A stretch of 64,000 nt of DNA from Planctomycetota bacterium (GTDB taxonomy: Bacteria; Planctomycetota; Phycisphaerae; UBA1845; UTPLA1), in assembly GCA_016712275.1 (NCBI GenBank), contig JADJRI010000004.1, positions 124,001-188,000 on the forward strand, read 5' to 3'. A program made the position numbers and the translations under genes. Under the pieces are notes generated by a model. That model ran no database searches. It had not been told where the DNA came from and saw only the letters and a list, made by a program, of their open reading frames with translations. Every line of letters begins with the position of its first letter. The stretch's first letter is position 1. Below are positions 9,098 to 18,552 of this stretch, one piece after another.

Positions 9098-9696
9098 GCA
9101 GAGGTCACATCATAACGCTTGTGGTGACACCGGGCAGGCGAGCCCAGCCAGACCTCATCGGGCGGAACATCGCGTGTTACGACGCTGTTCGCGCCTATGA
9201 TCGCTCGATCTCCGATCGTGACTCCCTTAAGAACCACGCATCCCCTGCCTATCCATACATCCCTGCCGATGTTAATGGCAGCGGAGACATAGCCCGATTC
9301 GCGCACGGGTCCCGCTGAATCGGTTCGGTGATCCTGATCGCGAATGCTCGTGAATTCGCCGATCATTGTATAAGATCCGATCGAGATGCGGTCGTGGGAA
9401 GCGATTAATGTGCCCGGCGAAAGCACCACATTGTCTTCGATGATGATCTCGCCGCTTTCCTGCGTTTCCAGCCGAACATGCTTGTAAATTTGACAGTTTC
9501 GTCCCAAGCGAATTCGACAAGTTCCTTCGAAATCGATGAGGCCGAGAATCTGGTTGTCAAACGGAACCGCGGCGCGTCCCAGGTGGGCGCGGGCCCAGGC
9601 CAGCGAGAAGCAGCGCCGTAATCCCGCGGTAAAGCGGAGAATTAGTGCTGGAATCCAGAGAGTCATCAGTGTGGTGCTCTTGGCAATTCTGTTCAT
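9094..9696 (-). CDS. Hexapeptide-repeat acyltransferase (WbbJ/NodL-like)
   Basis: 200 residues. A left-handed beta-helix is shown by repeated hexapeptide units: IRLGRNCQIYKHV, EIIIEDNVVLSPG, ISIGSYTMIGEF, then INIGRDVWIGRGCVVLKGVTIGDRAIIGANSVVTRDV. A His in the ASHDR/DQDHR region is at the usual catalytic position of O-acetyltransferases of this family. A hydrophobic N-terminus may help membrane contact. It would O- or N-acetylate a sugar of the repeat unit using acetyl-CoA. It sits between the amidotransferase-like protein and the polysaccharide deacetylase, so acetyl groups may be both added and removed by this operon. Confidence 0.85.
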   Translation of the reverse strand: MNRIAKSTTLMTLWIPALILRFTAGLRRCFSLAWARAHLGRAAVPFDNQILGLIDFEGTCRIRLGRNCQIYKHVRLETQESGEIIIEDNVVLSPGTLIASHDRISIGSYTMIGEFTSIRDQDHRTDSAGPVRESGYVSAAINIGRDVWIGRGCVVLKGVTIGDRAIIGANSVVTRDVPPDEVWLGSPARCHHKRYDVTSA

Positions 9697-11582
9697 TCAG
9701 TCGACTTGAGTTGCAAAGAGTCGGTGGGTCGGTCGAGGCATTCTGTTTCGAATCCGAATTTCCCAATTGAGGCGGTGAAATCATCGACAAATAGACGATG
9801 GAATAATTCAAGCGCGACCAACACACCAATGAGTTTGGTATGGTTGGCGCCTTCATGGTGATTTCGAAGCACCATTCGAACGCCATCAGGTAGTGCGATC
9901 CCACGCGATAGGAATGACTCTGAAAGCAAGATTCGTTGAATAAAGGGGCGCAAGGGGCCTCGAAACCAGAGATCAAGTCGACAAACATGCCTGCTGGCAA
10001 AAACATCCGGAAATCTTAAGTTGGCTCCGGCCCATTCGTTAAGTCGATGTGCTCCGGCCGATAGGAATCTACCTGGCCATCGCGTCCGGGCCGGAAGACC
10101 GGTGCGCTGCCATGGAATGCCCGCGGTACTGGGAAAACTTCGACGAATCATCTCGATATATAAGCGATGTCGGTGACGCCAGGCGTGTGGAACATTGGCA
10201 ATGTGGTCAAATAGTTCGTTGTCGTAAAAAGGCGAATGTAATTCGGCACGCCACCGAAACAGGTGGGTTCCACCGCTTGAACATCGTCGCATTCGATTGT
10301 CGTGAAGAAATCCCATAGCACTACTCATGCTATCGTCGGATGCGTATCGTTCAAAGGACGCTAACCACAACGATCTCGATCGTTCCAGCAGCGATCGATA
10401 CCGACTTTGACCGAGCAAAAGGACACCTAAGTCAGGGGGCATCATACCGAAACGCCATTGCCAAAGTGCGATCGCCGCAGCGGATGTCGAGGTTGCCTTC
10501 CACCAGTCGTGCTTAATGAAGTTTCCACCCAGCAGCACATCTCCGGCGAATCCGTCCAGTATGACCGGCGTTTGGCTTCCCACATACTGCACATACGGCA
10601 ATACATGCATATCGGCAACATCGCAGAGTCCTTCGGTAAGCCAAACGCCTTGGTTTGCAAGTCCTTCAAGATAATTGGGGTCGTATTCAAAGTCGTCATG
10701 CGGACTTTGCAAGGCCATTGCAACGCGACGCGCATAACGGAGATCGCGGCAGCCCTTGATGCCCCAAGTATAAGAACGGATTTGAGAAGGATTGGGGCAA
10801 GACGCTAGAAGCACGCGCGAATCGAGTCCTCCACTCAAGGGAACACCGAGACGGGCGTGCGAAACACAAACGCGGGAAACCCCTTGTCGAAGGAGCGCGC
10901 CGGCTCTTTCGGCAGACTTAGTGAATTCAAGGCCGGATTTTGGGGCGAATTTGTAATGCCAGTATTTGCGAACGCCTAGCCCTTTTGAATCGATTCGTGC
11001 GATCGCCGCGCTGGGAATCGCGAAAATGCCGTCGAAGAGAGTCATTTCCCCCACGACCTCTCCTATCAACATCATGAGTCCCAGTGCATCCTCGTTCAGG
11101 GTGGCGGGAATCAGTCCGGTGGCGAGAATTGCCTTAATTTGTCCGGCAAAAATAACCGTTCGACCGACTCGCGCGTAGTACGTCAGGTACCTGCCGTAAC
11201 GATCACCAACGATATCGATTGTGTTCGTCGATCGATCCATGACTGCGGCCGAAAACGGACCATTGGCTGCGGCCAACCGTACGTCGGAGAGTGGGCCACA
11301 AAGTAGTCGTGTGGCCCGAGTCGCCGAATCTAGGCCATCATCCACATCTCCCGAAGACAGTATTTCGCCCTGAAACACGGCTTGGCGCTCCACGCTGTCG
11401 CCTTTAAGAATGTTAGATGTGCCAGGAAATATGCCTTTGTCGACGACCCCAATACATGAGTGAGCGGAATACAACGCGACGACCTTGCAATTCGGAGAAG
11501 TCGTAATGGCTCGACTCATTCGACCGGCTGCATCGGCCGAAAGCAACTGATCAGGATCAGAATAACCGAAAATTCCGCTCAT
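9693..11582 (-). CDS. Asparagine-synthetase-like amidotransferase lacking the glutaminase cysteine
   Basis: 629 residues, AsnB architecture. The N-terminal Ntn-hydrolase domain begins MSGIFGYSD, so the catalytic Cys2 of glutamine amidotransferases is a serine here. The rest of the domain (ANGPFSAAVMD, GDRYGRYLTYY) is retained. The C-terminal ATP-pyrophosphatase domain has the PP-loop SGGLDS at residues 250-255 and a late DGFAGDVLLGG. It should still adenylate a carboxylate, but would need free ammonia or another nucleophile. AsnB-like proteins are frequent in exosortase-linked polysaccharide loci, where amidation of uronic acids is proposed. The gene overlaps the acyltransferase downstream by ATGA; 82 bases separate it from the gene upstream. 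Confidence 0.85.
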   Translation of the reverse strand: MSGIFGYSDPDQLLSADAAGRMSRAITTSPNCKVVALYSAHSCIGVVDKGIFPGTSNILKGDSVERQAVFQGEILSSGDVDDGLDSATRATRLLCGPLSDVRLAAANGPFSAAVMDRSTNTIDIVGDRYGRYLTYYARVGRTVIFAGQIKAILATGLIPATLNEDALGLMMLIGEVVGEMTLFDGIFAIPSAAIARIDSKGLGVRKYWHYKFAPKSGLEFTKSAERAGALLRQGVSRVCVSHARLGVPLSGGLDSRVLLASCPNPSQIRSYTWGIKGCRDLRYARRVAMALQSPHDDFEYDPNYLEGLANQGVWLTEGLCDVADMHVLPYVQYVGSQTPVILDGFAGDVLLGGNFIKHDWWKATSTSAAAIALWQWRFGMMPPDLGVLLLGQSRYRSLLERSRSLWLASFERYASDDSMSSAMGFLHDNRMRRCSSGGTHLFRWRAELHSPFYDNELFDHIANVPHAWRHRHRLYIEMIRRSFPSTAGIPWQRTGLPARTRWPGRFLSAGAHRLNEWAGANLRFPDVFASRHVCRLDLWFRGPLRPFIQRILLSESFLSRGIALPDGVRMVLRNHHEGANHTKLIGVLVALELFHRLFVDDFTASIGKFGFETECLDRPTDSLQLKSTE

Positions 11583-11664
11583 TCCATTTTCCGAGACAAA
11601 TGTCCGGAGGTTCCTTTCTAATCGAGGGAATTACCCACTGAATGTACTGAAACGCAAAATCGAT

Positions 11665-12710
11665 TCAAGCGTTTGATCGGACTGGGCCATGCGTCAATAA
11701 GTACCACAGCCCCTTCAATTGGCCTAGTAAAAAGGGAATACGGCTAAACTGACAATGGATGGCATACAGAATCGCTGAAATCCAGCTCTCCGCGCGACTT
11801 CGGACCTTGCAACTGATCCAGGCGGTGCGGAGTAGCAGAATGACTGCGGATAGAGCAAATATCCACACGCTCAAGGAGCACACGATTGCGATTACGAGAA
11901 GGCACCAGAATGCCACTTCACCCGCGTTGACCAAGTTTTCTCTGATCCACAATCGTTCCGGTCCACGACAGCACCGCACTGCCACCACGCAATAAGCCCA
12001 CCCCGATCGAACCGCCCTTTGCCAGTATTGGTCAAATCGGGTCATATTCAAATCGTGCCCAATCATGGGTTCATCCAGACGCCATATTTGAAAACCAAGT
12101 CGTCGCAGTCGATAACACAGCTCAGGCTCTTCTCCTGCAATCAACTCTTCGCAATAGCCATTTAATAGTCTGAGGAGTTGACGACGAAATAGTGCAATTC
12201 CCCCACAGGTGCGCCAGGGTCCGTTGGGAATATGCCAATCGAAATTGCATACGCGCATGTATACCGACGCAGTCGGCCGCAGTTCCTCGCACCGGCCGAA
12301 GACACAGCCGATACTTGTGTCCTGCAGACAAGCAACCGCCTTGTGCAACCAATTGCGATCCAGGATCGTGTCGCCATCAAAAAAGTGAACCAGGTCACTC
12401 GTCGCCCGGGGCCAACCCGGTTTCGCGCACGGGCCGCGCTCATTGGGCCTTCCTCGATTTTGATAACCACCGCGTTGGCACGTCGAGCAACCTCGCAGCT
12501 CTCGTCAGTCGAATTGGAATCGACATAGATCAATTCCATGCGATCAGCCGGGTAATCAACGGCCCTTATCGATTCGAAGCAACGCACGAGCAGATCACCC
12601 TCGTTGCGACCGATGACAACCATGCTGATCATCGGGCATTCGATTTGCGTCGAATTTGTTGATGATTGCCCCATGGGCGAATCCTTGCCGGCTGTTTTGA
12701 CATGGTTCAT
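11665..12710 (-). pseudogene. Glycosyltransferase family 2 with C-terminal membrane segments, one frameshift
   Basis: Corrected length is about 348 residues. The N-terminal part has SMVVIGRNEGDLL, LIYVDSNSTDES and MSAARARNRG. After a one-base loss in the CCC run at 12416-12418 (GGG on the coding strand) the frame continues with ATSDLVHFFDGDTILDRNWL, which restores the GT2 metal-binding DGD motif that neither frame alone keeps in context. The second half has GGIALFRR and EEPELCYRLRRLGF, then two hydrophobic helices near LVIAIVCSLSVWIFAL. The start at 12710 (MNHVK) lies 10 bases after the LhgO-like gene's corrected stop. It is probably functional if the indel is a sequence error. Confidence 0.7.
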
Positions 12711-12720
12711 TTGATTATTG

Positions 12721-14040
12721 TCACGATGAAACGCGATTTCGGTCGCCCAGTGATTCCGACACATTTGTGTGGGGTGACTGCGGGTTCAGGGACAAATTCT
12801 CTTCCGCAACTTTTGCAATGTATCTCCCGATTGCTATGGATGCCGTGGCACCCGGTGAGGGGCGCATTCAGCACATGGACCATACGTTCGGCCTGTTGAA
12901 TACGAAAGTCATCGACCATCGCGCCATTGCGTTCGACGGCCTGCGCTCGCACACCGGCGCCGCCCGGTTGCAGGTGCTCCATTTTCAGGTCCGGCATCAA
13001 GCGTTGTAGCGCTTTGAGAAAAGCGCGCTTGCTGAGAGATCGCCGCATTTCGCCCATTCCGACTCGGCCATACTTGCGGCCCAGTCGCCACAGGCCGGGA
13101 AATGTGAACATGCCGGCAAGGTCGCGCAGCGAAATACGACTCCATGAATAGCCGTGCCGGGCGAGCGCCAGTACGGCGTTCGGTCCTGCTTCGACACCGC
13201 CGCCGATCATTCTTGTGAAGTGAACGCCAAGAAACGGGAAAGCGGGATCGGGTACAGGATAGATGAGGTTTCGACACATCGACCAAGCCTGGGGAGCCAG
13301 TTTGTAGTATTCGCCGCGAAAAGGCACTATTTGAACTGATGGATTTAGTCCACACATTCGCGCGATACGATCGCTTTGCAGGCCTCCACAGTTAATCAGA
13401 CCGCGGCATTCAATGTCGCCTTTCGTCGTGTGAAGTACAAGCCCGTCGTGCCGGCGCGTGACGCGATGCAATCGCCAAGATGTTCGAACTTCGCCATCCT
13501 GTTTGATCACATGTTCTGCGTAACAACCGGTGAGCTGGCGATAATTGATGATGCCGGTTTCGGCAACATGGAGTCCCGCCACACCGGCGACGGGGGTTCG
13601 TGTTCACGCAGTTCCGCGATGGACAATCGGCGTAGTCCTTGAATGCCGTTAGCGGTTCCTCTGCGTTCCAACTCGGTCAGTGCCGGAAGCTCGGCTTCAT
13701 CGATTGCCACCACGATCTTGCCGCAGCGTTCGTGAGCGACACCGTTTTCCGCGGCAAATCGATACAATGCTTCGCGGCCTTCGGCGCAAAGGCGCGCTTT
13801 GAGCGAACCGGGTTTGTAATATAATCCCGAATGAATCACGCCGCTGTTGTTGCCCGTTTGATGGGCGGCCAAGTGGCTTTCGGCTTCGATGACCGCCACC
13901 GAACCGCGGTAGTTAGCGGTAATGGCCATCGCAGTTGCCATCCCCACTACGCCACCACCAACAATGACAACATCAAATTGGCGGGTCTTACCCGTCGGCG
14001 ATTTTGCGGCGTCTTTCGAATTGTCGGCAAACTGAATCAT
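12721..14040 (-). pseudogene. lhgO: L-2-hydroxyglutarate oxidase-like FAD oxidoreductase, two compensating frameshifts
   Basis: Corrected length is 439 residues. The N-terminal FAD-binding motif is DVVIVGGGVVGMATA, followed by HQTGNNSGVIHSGLYY, the hallmark of the LhgO/D-amino-acid-oxidase-like branch. It then has VAGLHVAETGIINY after a lost C (run at 13592-13596), and VPFRGEYYKL, GVHFTRMIGGGVEAGPNAV, and finally NAPSPGATASIAIG after an extra base in the run at 12859-12862. With both corrected it ends at TGA 12721-12723. LhgO normally oxidises L-2-hydroxyglutarate to 2-oxoglutarate and passes electrons to the quinone pool. Here it lies inside a polysaccharide operon, overlapping the epimerase gene upstream by ATGA, so its substrate may be a 2-hydroxy acid linked to sugar decoration. 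Confidence 0.75.
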
Positions 14041-14975
14041 GTTCCAATCTTATTACCGTAAAACTCGGCGATTTGGTCCCAGGCAAGGCATTCATTCCAG
14101 CCGAGCGCCGAAACATCCAAAACATCGGTGTTAAGTCGTACACGCGGCTCCGAGAACTCGGTTTGCGTCTTTAGAGTCAATGGACACTCGCAGCCGAGTC
14201 GCGGCCGCATCTCCGACGCGAATCGATGTGCAAATGCACCTTGCGATTCAACATAGCCGCTCGGGTTGAGCTTGGAAGCGCCGCCCAAGGGCCTTGTCGC
14301 GACGAACGCCGTGTATGCCTTTGCCAGCAGCGTGACATGGATGTTGTCCCGAACATAGGCAGGTGTGCTGACGACAAGGTTCTTGCCCTCTTTCCAGTTG
14401 CGTATGAGATACGTTGTAAATCGAGGTTCTTCGTGCGGACCGAATGGATTGGGAATGACAAACTTTGCGAAGTGCAGGCCCATGATTGATGTGTAGTATC
14501 GGAAAATCTGAGCGGTCAACCCTTTTGAGAGGCCATATGGCGAAACGGCCGGCAAGTCTTGCGAACCGGCTCCCTCATCATTTTCGAAAAAAGAGCCGGT
14601 TAATACGACTCCGCGACAACCGGACTCGGTCAAGTCCCTTAATACGGCGGTCAGATTCAGAGAATTGGCTGCTATTGCGACGTTTACGTTGAAGTCGGGA
14701 CTCTTATAGTCCGTAACGTTGGCGGCGTGATGGCACAGAATGTCCCAAGGTCCGCCCTGTCGAATCGTCTCAAGAAAACGATCATCTCCGAAAGAGCAGT
14801 TGAACACCGGTCGACTGACTTGCGAAGCCCACATCACGCGTTCTCGCCGAAGGGGCTCCGAGTAATCTTCGAGTTTTCGTTGAAAAGTGGCGACAACCTC
14901 GTGTCCGGCTGCGGCAAGTTCCCTCACGAACCAGCACCCAGTAAATGAGCTCGCGCCGGTGAAGAGGATTTTCAT
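14037..14975 (-). CDS. NAD-dependent epimerase/dehydratase family protein (extended SDR)
   Basis: 312 residues. The Rossmann motif is MKILFTGASSFTGCWFV (a variant of GxxGxxG). It is followed by LCHHAANVTDY, GVVLTGSFFEND, and the active-site YGLSK, which is the YxxxK of extended SDRs. NPFGPHEEPRF and the PAYVRDNIHV substrate loop are also present. The start GASSFTG and the length are reminiscent of nucleotide-sugar dehydratases or reductases, but it lacks the signature of canonical CDP-glucose 4,6-dehydratase. It lies between the RfbC-like epimerase and the LhgO-like gene with 4-base overlaps on each side. A reaction on a CDP- or dTDP-sugar in the cytoplasm is likely. Confidence 0.8.
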   Translation of the reverse strand: MKILFTGASSFTGCWFVRELAAAGHEVVATFQRKLEDYSEPLRRERVMWASQVSRPVFNCSFGDDRFLETIRQGGPWDILCHHAANVTDYKSPDFNVNVAIAANSLNLTAVLRDLTESGCRGVVLTGSFFENDEGAGSQDLPAVSPYGLSKGLTAQIFRYYTSIMGLHFAKFVIPNPFGPHEEPRFTTYLIRNWKEGKNLVVSTPAYVRDNIHVTLLAKAYTAFVATRPLGGASKLNPSGYVESQGAFAHRFASEMRPRLGCECPLTLKTQTEFSEPRVRLNTDVLDVSALGWNECLAWDQIAEFYGNKIGT

Positions 14976-15539
14976 GTGCGTTCACCGTTTGGTGTACTCA
15001 AATGCCAGGCCGGGTCAAAATCGCGTGCATCGCGATCTTTGTCTGACTGCGAAGTCGGGACCGCCGGCCACGCGATTTCGAATCGCGGATCATTCCAGCG
15101 AACGATCCGCTCCATTTCAGGTGCGTAGAATTCATCTACAAAATAGAAGGCCTCCACATTGTCGGTCAGCGTGATAAACCCGTGAGCGAATCCCTTTGGA
15201 ATATATAGCATCAGACGATTCTCAGCGGAGAGATCAATTCCGAAGCTCTTTCCAAATGTTGCCGATTTCGGGCGCAAATCCAAAATCACATCATGTAACG
15301 CGCCGCGGATGCATCGGACCACCTTTGTTTCGGGCCTTGGGGGCAAGCTGATAATGCATGCCCCGGAGCGTGCCCTTTTGGCCGCTGAGGGAGTTGTTGA
15401 CTTGAGCGAAACTGGTTACCAGTCCGTGCTGTTCAAATTCGCGTTCACAGAATGCCCGGGCGAAAAAGCCGCGGTCGTCGCCGTGCTTCTCGAGCCCAAT
15501 GACAAATGCGCCGGCTAGCGGTGTTTCCGTGAAAATCAT
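14972..15539 (-). pseudogene. RfbC-like sugar 3,5-epimerase (cupin), one frameshift
   Basis: Corrected length is 188 residues, normal for dTDP-4-dehydrorhamnose 3,5-epimerase. The first frame has DDRGFFARAFCEREFEQHG, VNNSLSGQKGTLRGMHYQ (catalytic His of the HYQ motif) and APKA. An extra base in the run at 15332-15334 moves the rest into another frame: ETKVVRCIRGALHDVILDLR, then MLYIPKGFAHGF and VRWNDP. In corrected form all cupin strands are present. Its partner in this cluster is a CDP-glucose synthase rather than a dTDP-glucose synthase, so the substrate is probably a CDP-4-keto-6-deoxy sugar or related intermediate; that is an inference. Confidence 0.75.
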
Positions 15540-15567
15540 GTTTGTTCTCGCGTGGTCGGTGGCGGAA

Positions 15568-16587
15568 TCACGACACCTGCTCTGCCTGTTGATTCAACAG
15601 ATTCATTCGATGTCGCAGCGTCCGCAAACGAACATACCTGTCACCTTGAAAGTCGGCCAATTTGAATCCGTGGTCGACCATTTTCCGATGAAGTTCGTCC
15701 ATTCCGGATTCAAGATTGTATTGCAATCGAAAATCCGGCAAAACTCGGCCAAGCAGATCGAAATTGACTCGATAATTCCGCGGGTCCGCGCCGACTTCGC
15801 CGGTGAACGTGATGCTGGCGTTCGGCATTAAACGCTTCACCTGGTCCGCAACGTCGCGCACCCGATAATTCTCACTGTTTCCGCCGACGTTGATGGCCAT
15901 ATTCGAGACCTTTTCGCGGGGGGCGTTCATGAATGCGATGAAGGCCCGGGCAATGTCGCGGCAATGTACGAGCGGCCGCCAGGGCGTTCCGTCGCTCATA
16001 ATTCGAATTTCCCCGGTGGCGAGGGCACAAGCCAGCAGATTGTTAACAACCAGGTCAATCCGCAACATGGGCGAGTGGCCGTACGCGGTGGCGTTTCGCA
16101 GGTACACCGGTGTGAAGCCGGCGTCCGCCAATTCGGAAACGGCCGTTTCCGTTTCGATTTTTGATTTGGCGTATGCAGTAAGAGGATTCAAGGTGTCATC
16201 TTCAGCCAAGTCCAGCTTTTCACCCGCGCCATAGACCGAGCAGCTACCCGAAAACAAATAGCGCCCGACGCCGGCTTGCTTGGCCAATTGAGCGAGCTTA
16301 ATTGATGCGTCTCGATTGATTCCAAAGGTGATGTCCGGGTCGAGGTCCCCCATGGGATCGTTCGAGATGGCCGCCAGATGCATGACACAGTCGTGGCCGT
16401 CGACATCTTCAAGCGCCAATTCTCGAACATCCTTGACCAATTCACGATCACAGATCGGCATAGGCTCCCACTCGCAACCTTCGAAGAGTCGAAGGTCGCA
16501 GCCTGTGACCTGATGGCCGGCCTGTTTAAGCAATTCGACGAGATGAACGCCGATGAAACCGCGATGTCCAGTGACGAAAACTTTCAT
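15568..16587 (-). CDS. NAD-dependent epimerase/dehydratase (extended SDR, GalE-like)
   Basis: 339 residues. The GHRGFIGVHLVELL motif at the N-terminus binds NAD(P). MHLAAISNDPMGD, FSGSCSVYGAG and the catalytic YAKSK follow. The PLVHCRDIARAF segment and a C-terminal NYRVNFDLLGRVL resemble SDRs found next to cytidylyltransferase and C-methyltransferase genes in surface-sugar loci. The start at 16587 is supported by GGAGG on the minus strand at 16593-16597, about five bases upstream; the open frame extends to 16599 but without a better site. It acts on a nucleotide sugar in the cytoplasm, probably the product of the adjacent RfbF. Confidence 0.82.
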   Translation of the reverse strand: MKVFVTGHRGFIGVHLVELLKQAGHQVTGCDLRLFEGCEWEPMPICDRELVKDVRELALEDVDGHDCVMHLAAISNDPMGDLDPDITFGINRDASIKLAQLAKQAGVGRYLFSGSCSVYGAGEKLDLAEDDTLNPLTAYAKSKIETETAVSELADAGFTPVYLRNATAYGHSPMLRIDLVVNNLLACALATGEIRIMSDGTPWRPLVHCRDIARAFIAFMNAPREKVSNMAINVGGNSENYRVRDVADQVKRLMPNASITFTGEVGADPRNYRVNFDLLGRVLPDFRLQYNLESGMDELHRKMVDHGFKLADFQGDRYVRLRTLRHRMNLLNQQAEQVS

Positions 16588-16632
16588 TCTTGCCTCCAAT
16601 GATAGTCCTAATGCCGCAGCGAAAACATCTTG

Positions 16633-17446
16633 CTAAGGCGTCACCCACGGGCAGTCCTTTTCATTCCACAACTTTTCCAAGAACTCACGATCTCGCTGCG
16701 TATCCATGCAGGCCCAGAATCCGCCATGGCGGAAGATGCTAAGCTGGTGATCCTCCGCAAGTCGGCAAAGCGGATCTCGCCCAACACGCATGATTCCTTC
16801 GTGTCGAGATAGCGGAGCACCTGCCGATTGAAGAAAAATACCCCCCGTTAATCCACTTGTCGGCAAATTCGGGCTTTTCCGAAAACGACGAAACTCTATC
16901 GTCTTCCACCCGAAGCTCGCCGAATCGCGACGGAGGATTGGCACCCAGCACAGTGCCGATTCTTCCCTGTGCGACATGAAACCGCAATTCTTCGGCGAGG
17001 TCCGCGCTGGTCAGACCATCGCCATAGGTGACCGCAAAATGCTCGGCATTACCAAGATACCTGGCGGCGGCGCGGGCAACACGAGCGCCTGTCATCGTGG
17101 CCTCGCCTGTGTAGGCAAGCGTGACATCCCAATCCTGTTCATGATCAATTGAGTGAACCGTCACTTCATTGGTCTTGAGTGCAACAGTGAAGTCGCTGTT
17201 CATCGACGCATAATTCAGGAAGTAGGACTTGATGACTTCGCTCTTGTAGCCCAGACAGAGAATGAACCGCCTGAATCCGTGTCGAGCGTACTTGCGAAGA
17301 ATGTGCCATACGATCGGGCGGTCGCCGATCGGCACCATGGGCTTCGGAATGAAGTCCGTATGTTCCTTCAGCCGGGTTCCCAAGCCGCCACACAGGACGA
17401 ATACGGGTGTGTTTTCGGGGGTGGGTGTCGCCATTGTTTCGCTCAA
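16633..17446 (-). pseudogene. rfbF: Glucose-1-phosphate cytidylyltransferase, copy 1, two frameshifts
   Basis: Corrected length is 271 residues, matching the intact second copy at 29091-29912 (273). The start has FVLCGGLGTRLKEHTDF and PKPMVPIGDRPIVWHIL, the nucleotide-binding signature of RfbF. It continues with GFRRFILCLGYKS, KSYFLNY and YGDGLTSADL. The shifts are a lost T in the run at 16834-16838 (restoring WINGGYFFFNRQVLRYLD) and a lost G near 16774-16777 (restoring EDPLCRLAEDHQL, then GFWACMDTQRD). It makes CDP-glucose from CTP and glucose 1-phosphate. The next genes downstream are two SDRs and an RfbC-like epimerase, so it probably opens a second CDP-sugar route. Confidence 0.8.
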
Positions 17447-18494
17447 TTCGAGAGAGGGGCATTTTCAGCCGATAGGGCCGCGTCGGCGGCCCCAAGCTCT
17501 ACTACGGCAGGATTTGGGACCGGATTCACTTTGAAACCTGTGCAGAATACGCTATAGCGGAATGCGTCCCAGAGCATGTGTGGCGGATCGGTATCCGGCT
17601 TGCGCTGAATGCGGCGTCGCAGCCTCCATATCGCAAATCCGGCCAAGAATGCGGCGTCCGCCAGCAGGGTGCGAACCGGACCGTGGTTTTTGAGAAAATA
17701 TCGCCGCCGGGCGAGGTGCCAATAAGGCGGTCGGCGATTGGGCCGGGCCTCCATTTGATCGATTCCGGTGGATTGGCCTCCCAAATGACTGACCTGGCTG
17801 GCCGGCACATACCAGACCTCCCAACCCGCCCGCCGGACGTTCAGGCAATAGTCCGGATCGTCAAAGTAAGTATATAAGTCCTCGTCGAGCGGACCAATCT
17901 GTTCAATCACCTGTTGACGAATGACCAGGCTGGCGCCGGACACCCATTCAGCCTTTGTCGGAACATTCGCAGTTTTCGTTGGGATTACGCCCAGCGCGAG
18001 AGCAAACTCGAAACGACTCCCAACTTGAAGCCGCGATCGAATTCGTTTACGAAATTGAAATCCCGAAAGGGTGAACATTGCCAGCTTCCGTCCATGTTTT
18101 CAATTCGGGAGCCGGCGACACCGGCCTGGGGATGATCGTCCATAAACCGAATGAGTGCATTGAGTGCCTGCGGTTTGACAAAGGCATCGGCATTAAGCAA
18201 TAGGTAGTATTCCGGCGGCTCAGGCCATTTCATCGCTTCGCGAATGATGACGTTGTTGCCGCCGGTGAATCCGCGATTTGGAAACACGCTGCGAAGGTAT
18301 GCCCATTCGTGCCAGCCCTCGGATTCGATTGCTTCACTCAGTTGTTGAACCGCAACAGGGCCGGTGCCATTTTCGCAAACCGCCACGCGAACGTTACCAA
18401 GCATTCTGACTTCGGGCTCCAGCGCGCGAAGGCATTGCACCGTTAGATCGGTGATCTTGTAATTCAAAATAACGACGAGGAGTTTCACACGCAT
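17443..18494 (-). pseudogene. Glycosyltransferase family 2, rhamnosyltransferase-like (WbbL type), one frameshift
   Basis: Corrected length is 350 residues. The start MRVKLLVVILNYKITDLTVQCL and the strings NRGFTGGNN and YYLLLNADAFVKPQAL are characteristic of WbbL/RfbN-type GT2 enzymes. After a lost G in the CCC run at 18019-18021 the frame resumes with SRFEFALALGV, then EWVSGASLVIRQQV, the DEDLYTYFDDPDYCLNVRRAGW block (catalytic base region) and HLGGQSTG. All are expected in order. The start is placed at 18494; the open frame upstream overlaps the 3' end of the sulfatase-like gene and is rejected. The stop overlaps the RfbF start by ATGA. Confidence 0.75.
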
Positions 18495-18552
18495 ATCGCA
18501 AAGTATCTTGTTAAGAATGGTTGGAAACTCGAGGCCACTTTTGAAGACGAAT

